In this document: piece by piece, positions 53,798 to 62,989 of the stretch
Layout: each line of letters starts with the position of its first letter
How positions within the stretch are numbered: the stretch's first letter is position 1
NCBI RefSeq assembly: GCF_022427965.1
Contig: NZ_JAKTTI010000002.1
Span: 124,001-188,000, forward strand
Origin: Fredinandcohnia quinoae
GTDB lineage: Bacteria > Bacillota > Bacilli > Bacillales > Bacillaceae_L
Reading direction: 5' to 3'
Length of the DNA stretch: 64,000 nt
Translations under genes and position numbers: made by a program
The notes under the pieces: model-generated
Seen by the model: the letters and a program-made list of their open reading frames with translations, nothing else
Database searches by the model: none
What the model was told of the DNA's origin: nothing

Positions 53798-55345
53798 TTA
53801 TTTGAAAATAGATTTTATTCCTCTAGATATAGAACTAACAGCGGATTTCACACCAGAATAAACACTTTTAACAACCTTTGCACCTGAATTTACAATCCCT
53901 TTTGCTGTTTCTTTCGCAAAGTTTTGTATTTTTTTATGTGCAGAATATACAGCCTCGCCTACCTTTGAACCAGCTAAATATGAGACTGTCCCCCCAACTA
54001 TCCCTCCTATAAATGCACCTACACCTGGACCAATCACAGGAATCCATGCAAGAGCAGCAGCTCCTATAAGCGCCCCTTCCGCCGCACCAATGGCAGAAGA
54101 GATTAATCCGAATGTCGTAGATACAGTTGTTTCTTCCATTTTTTGCAACCCTTCTCGCAATGATAATTCCCCTGAAGCAACTTTACCAAGAAGCTTTGCA
54201 TTTTCCACACCTACATAAACCATTGTTGTAATTGCACCTATTGGAGTTCCCTTTGGTACTACCGCGATCAATCCACGTTCAGAAGCTACTTTTACCGCAC
54301 CCGTTAATGCCGCCTTAACTCCTACATCTGCCCCTGAGTTCAAAGCTATTGCAATAACTTCTTTACTTTTAATTTCTTTACCTTGATACATTTTAACCGC
54401 CACATCGAAACCTGCACTTATTGCGGCTGCCTGAACACCAGAAAATGCTGCTTTTTGTCCAAGTTGAATACTAAGGTCTTTAACTTGATAGTAATTCCAA
54501 TCTGCCTTTACTGCATCAATGTTCCCCTTCTGCACTTCGTTCTGTAGCCTTTTAGCTTCAATTTTTTCTAGACCTTTTCCCTTCACATCTTTATAGCTCC
54601 AAAAACCCTCAGAGCCTGGTATGTCTTCAACTTGATCTAACGGTACTCCTTTTCTTTGACCTTGGTAGCTACCCTTTTCAAAATACCTTTTAGTTATTTC
54701 AGCTGTTTCTCCAAATTTCTCTTGATAGCGACGGGCAATTTTACCCGTTTCACCCAAATGATTTTTAAGATCGAAATCTTTGATCTGTCCATCCAAAGAA
54801 TTTTTCCCATATGTCTCTCCCGGTTTAGGTTTAAGCACTTCCCCTTTAACATTGCGATCCTTAAGAACAGCATCAAGGTTAAATGTATTTGCTTTATATT
54901 GTTCAGCAATAAAGCCATCTAGGTTAGGGTTTTGATTTACAGTTCCTTGCTTTGTAATAATCGTATTAAACATTTCGGTATTCGCTTCTAATATAGCCTC
55001 ATCGATACTAGACAAGTATTCTCCAAAGTTATTTAGCGGTAATGTTTTACCTGCTTCAGTCAATTTGTCTGAAAACCATTTTTCCTTTGATATACCTTCA
55101 CTAAGCGAATTCATCATTGAAGAATAATTGGATTGGTGCATAAGTATCACATTGAATATTTCAGAACTCATTTTTCCCGCTTCTTCTTCAGCTATTAGTA
55201 ATTCTTCTTTGAGCTCTTTAGTAAGCCACTGTTCATCTGTAATATTCTCACTCTTATTTGCGTAACTATGTAAAAACTTTTCTTGAATCTCAAATAATTT
55301 CTCATCTACTTTTTGCTCCAAAACCACTTTTTCCATCCTCTTCAT
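53798..55345 (-). CDS. Nuclease-like protein with C-terminal glycine-rich membrane region
   Basis: A 515-aa protein with no family name known to me. Two helical repeats occupy about 35-75 and 85-132 (DEQWLTKELKEEL.. and KEKWFSDKLTEAG..). Residues about 140-245 carry E147 (FIAEQY), D185 (NSLDGQIKD) and Q208-x-K210 (RYQEKFG), a spacing compatible with a PD-(D/E)XK nuclease. Residues 410-465 are Gly/Ala-rich and hydrophobic (AAALAWIPVIGPGVGAFIGG), like glycine-zipper membrane segments, and the tail is basic. It starts directly after the WYL gene stop, with AAGGAG. It may be the effector; both activities are inferred. Confidence 0.6.
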   Translation of the reverse strand: MKRMEKVVLEQKVDEKLFEIQEKFLHSYANKSENITDEQWLTKELKEELLIAEEEAGKMSSEIFNVILMHQSNYSSMMNSLSEGISKEKWFSDKLTEAGKTLPLNNFGEYLSSIDEAILEANTEMFNTIITKQGTVNQNPNLDGFIAEQYKANTFNLDAVLKDRNVKGEVLKPKPGETYGKNSLDGQIKDFDLKNHLGETGKIARRYQEKFGETAEITKRYFEKGSYQGQRKGVPLDQVEDIPGSEGFWSYKDVKGKGLEKIEAKRLQNEVQKGNIDAVKADWNYYQVKDLSIQLGQKAAFSGVQAAAISAGFDVAVKMYQGKEIKSKEVIAIALNSGADVGVKAALTGAVKVASERGLIAVVPKGTPIGAITTMVYVGVENAKLLGKVASGELSLREGLQKMEETTVSTTFGLISSAIGAAEGALIGAAALAWIPVIGPGVGAFIGGIVGGTVSYLAGSKVGEAVYSAHKKIQNFAKETAKGIVNSGAKVVKSVYSGVKSAVSSISRGIKSIFK

Positions 55346-56335
55346 CTACTCCTTATATAAATCTAGCATTTGTCGAATTGTATCCTTCATTTCCTCACGT
55401 AATTCAAGCGGAGATAGCACTTCCAAGAATTGTGCTTGACTTAAAAACCACATAAGAACACCATTACCAAAAACTTCTGCCTCAATTGTTGCAATCCCAT
55501 CATCAAGTGAGATTACCTCAGCTGTTGGTAATCTATCCAATACTGCATTTATTGATGGACCCCAAAACCTGAATTTTACTTTTAACAATTTACCTGCTTT
55601 CATAAATTGAACTCGTTTACGAAATTCACCTTCTTCAAATCTACTTTGATGGTCTATTCGAAAATGGGAGTTGGTTATTTCATAATTTTGAATACGATCT
55701 AAACGATATATGGCCGGGAATTCAAAATCATAACCATCTATATAAGCAATTAAGTAAAAATAAAAATCAGAGAAAATTACCCCAAATGGGTGGAGTATTC
55801 GTGTCGATACTTCGGGACTTTTTTCCTTCTTATAAGAAATCTTCACTTTCCTTTTGTTTCTAGCAGCATCACTAATATCCCAGATTGTTTGCAAAAGCTC
55901 CCTACTATTATTAATTGGTTTATAATGAAAGTTTTCATTCCGAAGTAACTCTGCAACTCTTTTCCTCGTTCCTTGTTCACATAGCATGCTTAATTTATTT
56001 AAAATAGCTACCATTTCATTTTTTAAAAATGCCCTACTTTCTAGCAATACCTTTGAAATAGCAAGTACTTCTTTCTCTTCTAGCCAGTGAAATTCATCCA
56101 AATTAATTTTATATCCCTTTGAACTATAATCATAGGCAATGAATGCACGTGGATGTATTAAAGAGTCTGTTAATAATGCATTGAGATCGGATATATCCCT
56201 TTGAATTGTTTTTTCATTAACTCCTAATTTTTGTGCGATAACTCTTTTATTAAGAGTTTCTCCTAGTATTAGCCTTTCATAAATAGTAAAAAGCCTATTT
56301 ACCTTCGAACTTTGTTTGTTTATTTCTATTTCCAT
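55346..56335 (-). CDS. WYL-domain transcriptional regulator (YafY type)
   Basis: A 329-aa regulator. The N-terminal helix-turn-helix (KVNRLFTIYERLILGETLNK, KRVIAQKLGVNEKTIQRDIS) is followed by a WYL domain (about 140-240, ISYKKEKSPEVSTRILHPFG and FYLIAYIDGYDF) and a WCX-type C-terminal domain. WYL regulators control many defence and DNA-damage loci. The ATG at MEIEINK has AAAGGTG upstream. A perfect 19-bp palindrome lies 38-56 nt before the start, a likely self-operator. First gene of the operon. Confidence 0.88.
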   Translation of the reverse strand: MEIEINKQSSKVNRLFTIYERLILGETLNKRVIAQKLGVNEKTIQRDISDLNALLTDSLIHPRAFIAYDYSSKGYKINLDEFHWLEEKEVLAISKVLLESRAFLKNEMVAILNKLSMLCEQGTRKRVAELLRNENFHYKPINNSRELLQTIWDISDAARNKRKVKISYKKEKSPEVSTRILHPFGVIFSDFYFYLIAYIDGYDFEFPAIYRLDRIQNYEITNSHFRIDHQSRFEEGEFRKRVQFMKAGKLLKVKFRFWGPSINAVLDRLPTAEVISLDDGIATIEAEVFGNGVLMWFLSQAQFLEVLSPLELREEMKDTIRQMLDLYKE

Positions 56336-56372
56336 AAATAAGCACCTTTTTATTTTAATATTAGCACATAAA

Positions 56373-56391
56373 GTGGACATATATTGTCCAC
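56373..56391. promoter_or_regulatory. Palindromic operator upstream of the WYL gene
   Basis: GTGGACA-TATAT-TGTCCAC, a perfect 7-bp-arm palindrome with a 5-nt centre, in the promoter region of the WYL operon. TAATAT further down (about 56357-56362) could be the -10. Binding by the WYL protein is inferred from position. Confidence 0.7.
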
Positions 56392-56473
56392 CAATAAAAG
56401 TTTTGTGAATTAATTAGTTATTCTGACCCATTAAAAAACCTAGTATAAATTACCTATTAAACTTTCTACTGAA

Positions 56474-56752
56474 ATGGTTATGTTTCTTGCTGGATTGCTG
56501 GAATTACCTAACCCTCATACATTAAAAACCCCGTCAATTGATTCAAATAGGAATTCTGTCACCATTTATTTAAATAACTTTCTGGAGTATCAAAAAAAAA
56601 GCAAGGGGCATGAGAAGGTCTATATTACCGTTAATAATCTCATGAAAGTTATGTTGAAAAGATTTCTTTATTGAAAGAACTTGTAGAAAAGGAACAACTA
56701 TTGGAGGATAACAAATCAGTTATAGCGGCTGTTGAAGATGTTTATTCATAGA
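56474..56752 (+). pseudogene. Unidentified coding remnant with frameshift
   Basis: A frame at 56474-56674 (LLELPNPHTLKTPSIDS, VTIYLNNFLEYQKKSKG) runs into an alternate frame (KISLLKELVEKEQLLEDN) that ends at 56752. Joined, it would be a helical protein C-terminus. No intact start or family is recognised. It is probably debris from the same mobile element as the recombinase remnant. Confidence 0.4.
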
Positions 56753-56874
56753 ATCTTACTTTATCCAAACCAAATAGATATTGAATTAATGATGTTCGAT
56801 TACCTAACAGATATGCAAACGGAATTAATTTATCAAGGAGATGCAATTATTTGGCCACTCTATCTTTCGGTTAA

Positions 56875-57221
56875 ATTCGCCGTTCATCATATAAACAACA
56901 AGAAAATAACGGTGTGGAAATTCAAAAGTCAAACATCCAAGAATTTGCACGTCGCAAAGGAATGGAAATTCCTGATAACTTTGATGTTACGAGTGCTTTT
57001 GCCAAGCGTGCCAATAAAAGAAAAGAATTAATGCGCCTGCGACAAACAATATTTGAAACCAATATTCCGTGGGTCGTAAGCAGAAATCCCCCACATGGAA
57101 AGTCTTGGGGGCACAGTTCAGCTGAAAAGATTCTCATAACTAGTTGAGAAGATCACATGTAAGAATGATGGCACTGTCCATATTCAATACGGTTTTGTAA
57201 ATCCGTTGCAAGAAACATGAA
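56875..57221 (+). pseudogene. Internally deleted serine recombinase
   Basis: Plus-strand remnants of one large serine recombinase. The N-terminal piece reads IRRSSYKQQENNGVEIQKSN, carrying the catalytic-serine motif (I-R-x-S-x-x-x-Q), then a stretch to NIPWVVSRNPPHGKSWGHSS. A second piece, after a frameshift, is a typical C-terminus (LVEKITCKNDGTVHIQYGFV) ending at 57221. Roughly 300-400 residues of the middle are missing, and a stop precedes the first piece. Cannot be active. Confidence 0.65.
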
Positions 57222-57251
57222 AGGCAACACCCGTAAGGGTTAGTTGCCTTT
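57220..57251. terminator. Bidirectional terminator between recombinase remnant and rlmCD
   Basis: AAAGGCAAC-ACCC-GTAA-GGGT-TA-GTTGCCTTT, overlapping the rlmCD stop codon. T-rich sequence follows on the plus strand. Confidence 0.75.
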
Positions 57252-58634
57252 CTTTAAAATAAGTTGCGAGATACACTCAACATGCGCCGTATGCGGAAAC
57301 ATATCCACCGGCTGCACATACTCCACCCGATACAACTTCGATAACTTTTCAATATCCTTCGCCAGTGTTGATGGATTACAAGATACATACACCATCTTCT
57401 TCGGCCTAACTTTTAGTACAGTTTGGAGGAACTTTTCATCACAGCCCGTTCTTGGTGGATCGACGACAATGACATCAGGACGCCAGCCTTCTTTAACCCA
57501 TTTTGGCAATAAATCTTCAGCTTTTCCTACTGCATAGGTAGCGTTTTTAAAGCCATGTCTCTTTGCATTTTTACGCGCATCCTCTATGGCATCTGGAATT
57601 ATTTCAATGCCACGAATTTCTGCTGCACCTTTTGCCAGCCATAGACCAATTGTTCCAACGCCACAGTAAGCATCGACAATTTTTTCCGTACCGGTTAAGT
57701 TTGCTGCTTTTTTGACTTCGTCGTAGAGCTTTACTGTTTGCTCGGGATTAAGCTGGAAGAAGGCTCTTGCCGAAAGTTCAAATGAGAGATCACCTAATGT
57801 TTCTTGAATGACCTCGTTGCCGTATAGGTGATGTGTTTCTTCGCCAAATATTAATGATGTTTTTTGGCCATTGATATTTTGAATGATTGATTTTACTTCA
57901 GGTAATCGTTTGGTAATTTCCTCAATTAACACATTTTTACGAGGGATTTCACGTGCTCCCGTAATTAAGACAAGCTGGACTTCTCCTGTTTGAATGCCTA
58001 CTCTTGTCACGATTGTTCGAATAAGTCCTTTGCGGGTTCTTTCATTGTAAATGGATATTTTTAAGTCTTGTAAAATCGTTTTGACAATTTGAGTAACCTT
58101 ACTTGTTGCAGGATGCTGAATCATGCAGTCAGCAATATCAATTAGTTTATGAGAATTTAATCCATACAAACCCGCTATTACCTTCTGTTTATCAAGTCCT
58201 ACTTGGAATTGACTTTTATTGCGGTATCCCCATGGATTTTCCATACCAATTGTTTCTTTTATTTGGAGTTTTTCAATTGGTGTTTTACTATATCGTTCAA
58301 ATGCTTGTACAACAATATCACGTTTTTCTTTTAATTGTTGTCTATAATCCAAGTGCTGGAGCTGGCAGCCACCACATTGTTCATAGATTGGACAGGGTGG
58401 TGCAATCCGGTGCTCAGATTTCTTACGGATTTTTTTTATTTTACCTTCTGAAAACTTCGGAAGGACCTTGGTTGCTTCAACGACGACCTCTTCTCCAGGT
58501 AAGGCACCAGGTACAAACACAACCTGTCTTTTGAAATAGCCTACACCTTCCCCATTGATTCCGAGTCGTTTGATGGTTAGTGGGAATGTTTGTCCTATTT
58601 GAAGTTTGATTTGATTATCCTTTTGTTGGTTCAT
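57240..58634 (-). CDS. rlmCD: 23S rRNA uracil-C5 methyltransferase (RlmCD/RlmD)
   Basis: Methylates uracils in 23S rRNA (U747 and U1939 in Bacillus RlmCD), 464 aa. An N-terminal TRAM RNA-binding domain (about 5-65, with [20 protein letters not shown]) is followed by a [4Fe-4S] site ([13 protein letters not shown]). The C-terminal SAM domain has [23 protein letters not shown] and [14 protein letters not shown] with the catalytic Cys. Complete TrmA/RlmD-type gene. Ribosome binding site is weak. Whether it modifies both sites as in B. subtilis is inferred. Confidence 0.93.
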   Translation of the reverse strand: MNQQKDNQIKLQIGQTFPLTIKRLGINGEGVGYFKRQVVFVPGALPGEEVVVEATKVLPKFSEGKIKKIRKKSEHRIAPPCPIYEQCGGCQLQHLDYRQQLKEKRDIVVQAFERYSKTPIEKLQIKETIGMENPWGYRNKSQFQVGLDKQKVIAGLYGLNSHKLIDIADCMIQHPATSKVTQIVKTILQDLKISIYNERTRKGLIRTIVTRVGIQTGEVQLVLITGAREIPRKNVLIEEITKRLPEVKSIIQNINGQKTSLIFGEETHHLYGNEVIQETLGDLSFELSARAFFQLNPEQTVKLYDEVKKAANLTGTEKIVDAYCGVGTIGLWLAKGAAEIRGIEIIPDAIEDARKNAKRHGFKNATYAVGKAEDLLPKWVKEGWRPDVIVVDPPRTGCDEKFLQTVLKVRPKKMVYVSCNPSTLAKDIEKLSKLYRVEYVQPVDMFPHTAHVECISQLILKKGN

Positions 58635-58774
58635 TTTTCACACACTACTTTCTGAAATCATGTTCGGCTCTATTATTATATTTGCCATTATACCACTGAA
58701 TGTAAACAAAAGTGGTGGGAACACTATAGATGGATGAATTATACATATACCTATTGATCAGAAAGGAATATTCG

Positions 58775-60304
58775 ATGAAACAAATATCAAACGTTTTTTG
58801 GATTTCAGTTGCAGTTGTTCTTGCTGCTGTAATATTTGGAGCAACTGCTCCGAGTAGCTTTGAGGAGGCAACAGGAAATGTACAAGCATTTCTTACTACT
58901 GCATTTGGTTGGTATTATTTGATTTTAGTTACAGTCATTGTGCTGTTTTGTATCTTCCTTATATTTAGTCCTGTCGGGGCAATAAAACTAGGAAAGCAAG
59001 ATGAAAAGCCGGAGTATACGAAGGCTTCCTGGTTTGCAATGCTGTTTAGTGCAGGGATGGGGATAGGACTTGTCTTTTGGGGAGCAGCTGAACCTCTATC
59101 CCATTTTGCAGATCCCCCGCTTGCTGAGCCAATGTCAAATGCAGCCATAAAGGAATCAATGAGATATACTTTTTTTCATTGGGGGATTCATGCTTGGGCT
59201 GTCTATGCCATCGTAGCTCTCTCGCTCGCATATTTTCAATTTCGCAAGGGAGAACCTGGTCTGATCTCGTCAACATTAAAGCCTGTTCTAGGAAAAAGTA
59301 TGGACGGAATATTAGGAACGATAATTGATGTACTAGCAGTTGTAGCTACCGTAGTTGGTGTTGCAACAACTCTTGGCTTTGGGGCTGCACAAATCAATGG
59401 TGGATTATCATTTTTATTTGATATCCCTAATAATTTTTCTGTTCAACTAATCATTATCGGCGTCGTTACCGTGCTATTCATATTATCTGCTTGGTCTGGA
59501 TTAGGTAAAGGGATCAAATACTTAAGTAACGCAAATATGTTTTTAGCAATCGCTTTATTAATTTTAATGTTTGTCGCGGGACCGACCATATTAATCTTGA
59601 ATATGTTCACTGATTCTCTTGGTGGATATATTCAAAATATCATTCAAATGAGTTTTCGAATTGCTCCACTTAATGAGGAGCATCGAGCATGGATTAATGA
59701 ATGGACAATCTTCTATTGGGCATGGTGGATTTCATGGTCACCCTTTGTTGGTATCTTTATTGCCCGTGTTTCGAGAGGAAGAACCATCCGAGAGTTTATC
59801 ATTGGCGTTTTATTGCTTCCCGCGCTTGTAAGTTTCTTTTGGTTTGCGGTATTTGGTACATCGGCGATTGATGTGCAAAATGCAGGCAATGTAGATTTGA
59901 CACAATTTGTTACGGAAGAAGTATTATTTGCTATTTTTAATGAATCTTCATTATCGACAATACTATCAATTGTCGCCGTCATCCTTGTAAGTACATTTTT
60001 TATCACATCTGCTGACTCGGCAACATTTGTACTTGGGATGCAAACAACACATGGATCACTAACTCCACCTAATACAGTTAAGCTCACTTGGGGAATTGCC
60101 CAATCAACTGTTGCGGTTATACTTTTATATAGTGGCGGATTACAAGCACTTCAGAATGCATTGATCGGTGCAGCATTCCCATTTTCATTTATCATTGTTT
60201 TAATGATGATCTCTCTATATCGGTCCTTGTCGAGAGAGAAAAAAGAGCTTGGATTGTATCACAAGCCAAAGCCACGTAAAGAAAGTATTGAGGATAAAAT
60301 TTAA
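58775..60304 (+). CDS. BCCT-family osmolyte transporter
   Basis: A 509-aa, 12-TM betaine/carnitine/choline-type carrier. [42 protein letters not shown] and [22 protein letters not shown] are signature BCCT segments; aromatic residues of the Trp box are in place for binding a quaternary ammonium compound. It resembles OpuD/BetP-type sodium-coupled glycine betaine carriers. The ATG at MKQISNV has AAAGGA upstream; the longer frame is not supported. Monocistronic. Confidence 0.92.
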   Translation: MKQISNVFWISVAVVLAAVIFGATAPSSFEEATGNVQAFLTTAFGWYYLILVTVIVLFCIFLIFSPVGAIKLGKQDEKPEYTKASWFAMLFSAGMGIGLVFWGAAEPLSHFADPPLAEPMSNAAIKESMRYTFFHWGIHAWAVYAIVALSLAYFQFRKGEPGLISSTLKPVLGKSMDGILGTIIDVLAVVATVVGVATTLGFGAAQINGGLSFLFDIPNNFSVQLIIIGVVTVLFILSAWSGLGKGIKYLSNANMFLAIALLILMFVAGPTILILNMFTDSLGGYIQNIIQMSFRIAPLNEEHRAWINEWTIFYWAWWISWSPFVGIFIARVSRGRTIREFIIGVLLLPALVSFFWFAVFGTSAIDVQNAGNVDLTQFVTEEVLFAIFNESSLSTILSIVAVILVSTFFITSADSATFVLGMQTTHGSLTPPNTVKLTWGIAQSTVAVILLYSGGLQALQNALIGAAFPFSFIIVLMMISLYRSLSREKKELGLYHKPKPRKESIEDKI

Positions 60305-60681
60305 AGAGGCTAGGACATAACGTTAATCTCCAGAATGACAGCCAAATATTGAAATTGTGTAAACCAATAAAACAAAAAGGCAGTTATATAAAGATTATTG
60401 CTATAGTTTAAAAGTGTAAACTAGGTTGATTGAAGAGGAAGGCGGCGACTCCTGCGGGAAAAGCGTGAGACTTGAGACCCCACAGGAGCGCAGCGACGAG
60501 GAGGCTCAAGCCACGCCCGCGGAAAGCGACCGCCTGTAGCGGAAATCAACGGTGTAAGAAGCAACAAAATATAACAAATCAACCAAGAAAAAAATCCGAA
60601 CTAATACGAAATTCAAATTAGAATTTCAAATAATTGTTCGGATTTCTCTTTGGTTGAAACCCCTTTGTCCCAACATCTTTT
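60303..60681. repeat. Bacillales intergenic repeat with GC-rich palindromic core
   Basis: Ends are imperfect inverted copies: AAAGAGGCTAGGACATA at 60303 and TTTGTCCCAACATCTTT at 60664-60680. The core (60424-60551) starts GGTTGATT, ends AATCAACGG, and holds GGCGGCGACTCCTGCGGG, GAGACCCCACAGGAG, GAGGAGGCTCAAGCC and GCGGAAAGCGACCGCC. I recognise this core from many Bacillaceae genomes. No reading frame is likely. It fills the 378-nt gap between the BCCT gene and pdaA. Confidence 0.7.
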
Positions 60682-60682
60682 A

Positions 60683-61492
60683 TCAATCGATATTAAAAAT
60701 ATAAGGGTTATCAATTGCTTTCTTAGCTAGTAAATGGTCTAAGCTACGAAATGTGTAGCCTTCCGCTTCTAAATCATCAATCGCTTTTTCCAATGCTTCT
60801 GCATTATCCCTTGAAACAGTATGGAGCAAGAGGATGGCTCCCGGATGAATTTGTCTCATGATGTTATTATATGCGTATTGCCAACCTCTTTGGTTATTAA
60901 TATGCCAATCAACAAATGCCAACGACCAGAAAACATTCGTATAACCTAAGTTTTGAGATAGGGCTAGCGTTCTTTCGCTAAAAATCCCTCTAGGTGCACG
61001 TAAATATGTAACATTCTTTTGTCCGGTTAAGCGTTCTGTTTCTTCGCGAACTGAATTGAGTTCCTTCGCCAATCGTTCGTCACTTACCCTCGTTAGATCA
61101 GGATGGTACCAGGAATGATTACCGACAATATGGCCTTCCTTTGCCATTCGTTTAACTAGATCAGATTGATCCTTTAAATAATGACCCGTTACGAAAAATG
61201 TCGCAGGGACTTTTTTCTTTTTAAGCACATCAAGCACTTTCTCGGTATAGCCATTTTCATAACCATTATCAAAGGTTAAGTAAATATCTTTTTTTGAAGT
61301 GTCCCCTATATAAAAAGAACCGTATTTAGCTAATAATTCATCATATTCCTCTCCTGCTGAAGCAGGTTCATGGTTTTTACTTTTTTTAAAGCCCCAGTGT
61401 ATCGGGTGGTTTGAATAGCTCGCTTCAACATTTGTTCCAATTAATGAAAAGGCAATTGTAAAAATAATACATAGGCTACTAATCCTTTTCAA
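60683..61492 (-). CDS. pdaA: Spore muramic-delta-lactam deacetylase PdaA
   Basis: Polysaccharide deacetylase of 269 aa needed for muramic delta-lactam in spore cortex, hence for germination. Signal peptide (about 1-25), then HWGFKKSKNHEPASAG, typical of PdaA. NodB motifs are TFDNGYENGYT (Asn replaces the second Asp, as in PdaA), HSWYHPDL, LRAPRG and ILLLHTVSRDNAE. The start is TTG after GGGGAGG. In Bacillus it is made in the forespore; a SigG promoter was not identified here. Confidence 0.93.
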   Translation of the reverse strand: MKRISSLCIIFTIAFSLIGTNVEASYSNHPIHWGFKKSKNHEPASAGEEYDELLAKYGSFYIGDTSKKDIYLTFDNGYENGYTEKVLDVLKKKKVPATFFVTGHYLKDQSDLVKRMAKEGHIVGNHSWYHPDLTRVSDERLAKELNSVREETERLTGQKNVTYLRAPRGIFSERTLALSQNLGYTNVFWSLAFVDWHINNQRGWQYAYNNIMRQIHPGAILLLHTVSRDNAEALEKAIDDLEAEGYTFRSLDHLLAKKAIDNPYIFNID

Positions 61493-61612
61493 ATGATTAC
61501 CTCCCCAACTCCATTCAATATTTTTAGTTTTTACATATTATTGGAATTGATTCAGGGAAATTGTGGTTTCCTTTTGAACTTTTCCAATTACTACACGGAT
61601 ACGGAAATTTCT

Positions 61613-61774
61613 TTAGATAAATGCCCTAACAACCGAAAAGATGCCCAATGCTAATCCAATTAATAAAAGGAAAGAGAAAACAACTAATTCTCTTATTTCT
61701 TTTTTACGAAGCAACTGTGGTGCTTCCCATGCAAAGATGATTACAAATATTGAAATAATCATTAAAATTTTCAA
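61613..61774 (-). CDS. Small two-helix protein of the germination operon (GerD-subunit-like)
   Basis: A 53-aa membrane protein not usually predicted because of its size. MKILMIISIFVIIFAWEAPQ forms the first TM helix, RKKEIRELV a basic-acidic loop and VFSFLLLIGLALGIF the second. It follows the GerC-type gene by 31 nt. Small two-TM D subunits occur in many gerA-type operons of Bacillus. I chose the TTG with GAGGG about 10 nt upstream; ATG 61783 would add three residues but overlaps that site. Confidence 0.65.
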   Translation of the reverse strand: MKILMIISIFVIIFAWEAPQLLRKKEIRELVVFSFLLLIGLALGIFSVVRAFI

Positions 61775-61805
61775 TTTCCCCATTCCCTCATCTATTAATT
61801 TAGCG

Positions 61806-62978
61806 TTACTTACTTAAACCAATTCTTCTGATAAAGACTTTCGGGGTTATGTTAACCTCTAATTGTTCAAATGTCTGATCCCAGTTATTTTTCAATGCTA
61901 CATTCCATTCTTTCGGATATTTCTTATAAACAGCTTGTCCAAACCCAAATATATCAGACTGATATTCCTTTTGGGCTATATCGACAACTAGTTGGATTCG
62001 GTCTTTTATTTCATTTTCAACATATTTTTCTAATTCATCGAGCACTTGTGTTTGATCAACATTTAACTTGGAGTCATTTTCCATAATACTTAATTCAGAA
62101 GTCACATCCACGGAAAGATTAATTTCTCCATTCTGCAATTTCGGTTTGATCTTACTATCCACTCTGATAATTTCAAAACTAATATTCCCACCACCTTGAT
62201 CCTCTGGGATATTAATTGTAATGACTCCTGTTTCAATTTCATTTCGAATCCACAAAAGACCACGCGTTTCTGTTTTATCCAACCAACCAACTAACTTGTC
62301 ACCCTTGAAGACAGCTGCTCCATTGATTTCTTGTCCTTCTCTTGACTTATTCTTCGTATTTTCTTCTAATGGTGTGAGTGAGAACTGTGGGGCTACTGGT
62401 TCTTTTCCATCCGTAAGAAGCATATTCATAAAATCCCTAATATATACTGATAATCCTGCACCTATCTTGGCGAGTTCCTTCGTTTCCTCGGCTGAAATAC
62501 TTTCCAATTGGGGCATGTTATTTATTAATTCGGAAGCTTGTCCTTTTGTAAACATAATAAAGCTGTTAATTCTAGGTTCGTTGTATCTCGAATGAAAATC
62601 GATGATGTTAGAAATTCCTTTTTTCGCCATATCCTCTCCAATTAATAAAACCCGACTCTGGGAAAAGAAAATATTTCTTGAAATCTTCCCTTGTATATTT
62701 CGATATGCTTCAGAAATAGTATCTCCTGTCTCGGAAACGACAAATGTACTATTAGAGCTACCTCCCTGACTTCCACTAGTCGGTCCCAATTTCACTGGGA
62801 TTGCAACTTGAATTGATAAAAGGAGCTTATCATCTTCAGTTAGGTCAATTCCAATAGCCGTTACAATCGCTATATCGTTAACTTCGACACGATTCCAACA
62901 CCCTGTAAGCAATATGATGATTATCACGCATATAATGAGCATTCTAGAAGTTCTTATCACCAACATCATCCTGTTCAA
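61806..62978 (-). CDS. Ger(x)C-family germinant receptor lipoprotein
   Basis: C subunit of a spore germinant receptor, about 390 aa, anchored to the outer face of the spore inner membrane. Signal sequence MLIICVIIIILLTGC (lipobox LTGC), then the three-domain GerC fold: VEVNDIAIVTAIGIDLTED, NIFFSQSRVLLIGEDMAKKG and NGAAVFKGDKLVGWLDKTETRG are characteristic. The start is ambiguous among TTG 62978, ATG 62969 and ATG 62966. It follows the A subunit after 11 nt. Confidence 0.9.
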   Translation of the reverse strand: MNRMMLVIRTSRMLIICVIIIILLTGCWNRVEVNDIAIVTAIGIDLTEDDKLLLSIQVAIPVKLGPTSGSQGGSSNSTFVVSETGDTISEAYRNIQGKISRNIFFSQSRVLLIGEDMAKKGISNIIDFHSRYNEPRINSFIMFTKGQASELINNMPQLESISAEETKELAKIGAGLSVYIRDFMNMLLTDGKEPVAPQFSLTPLEENTKNKSREGQEINGAAVFKGDKLVGWLDKTETRGLLWIRNEIETGVITINIPEDQGGGNISFEIIRVDSKIKPKLQNGEINLSVDVTSELSIMENDSKLNVDQTQVLDELEKYVENEIKDRIQLVVDIAQKEYQSDIFGFGQAVYKKYPKEWNVALKNNWDQTFEQLEVNITPKVFIRRIGLSK

Positions 62979-62989
62979 TTAGTAACAAT

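Noticed and set aside
58103-58534. 143-codon plus-strand frame opposite rlmCD
   Set aside because: The sense gene has all RlmD motifs; the antisense product matches nothing and lacks an RBS.
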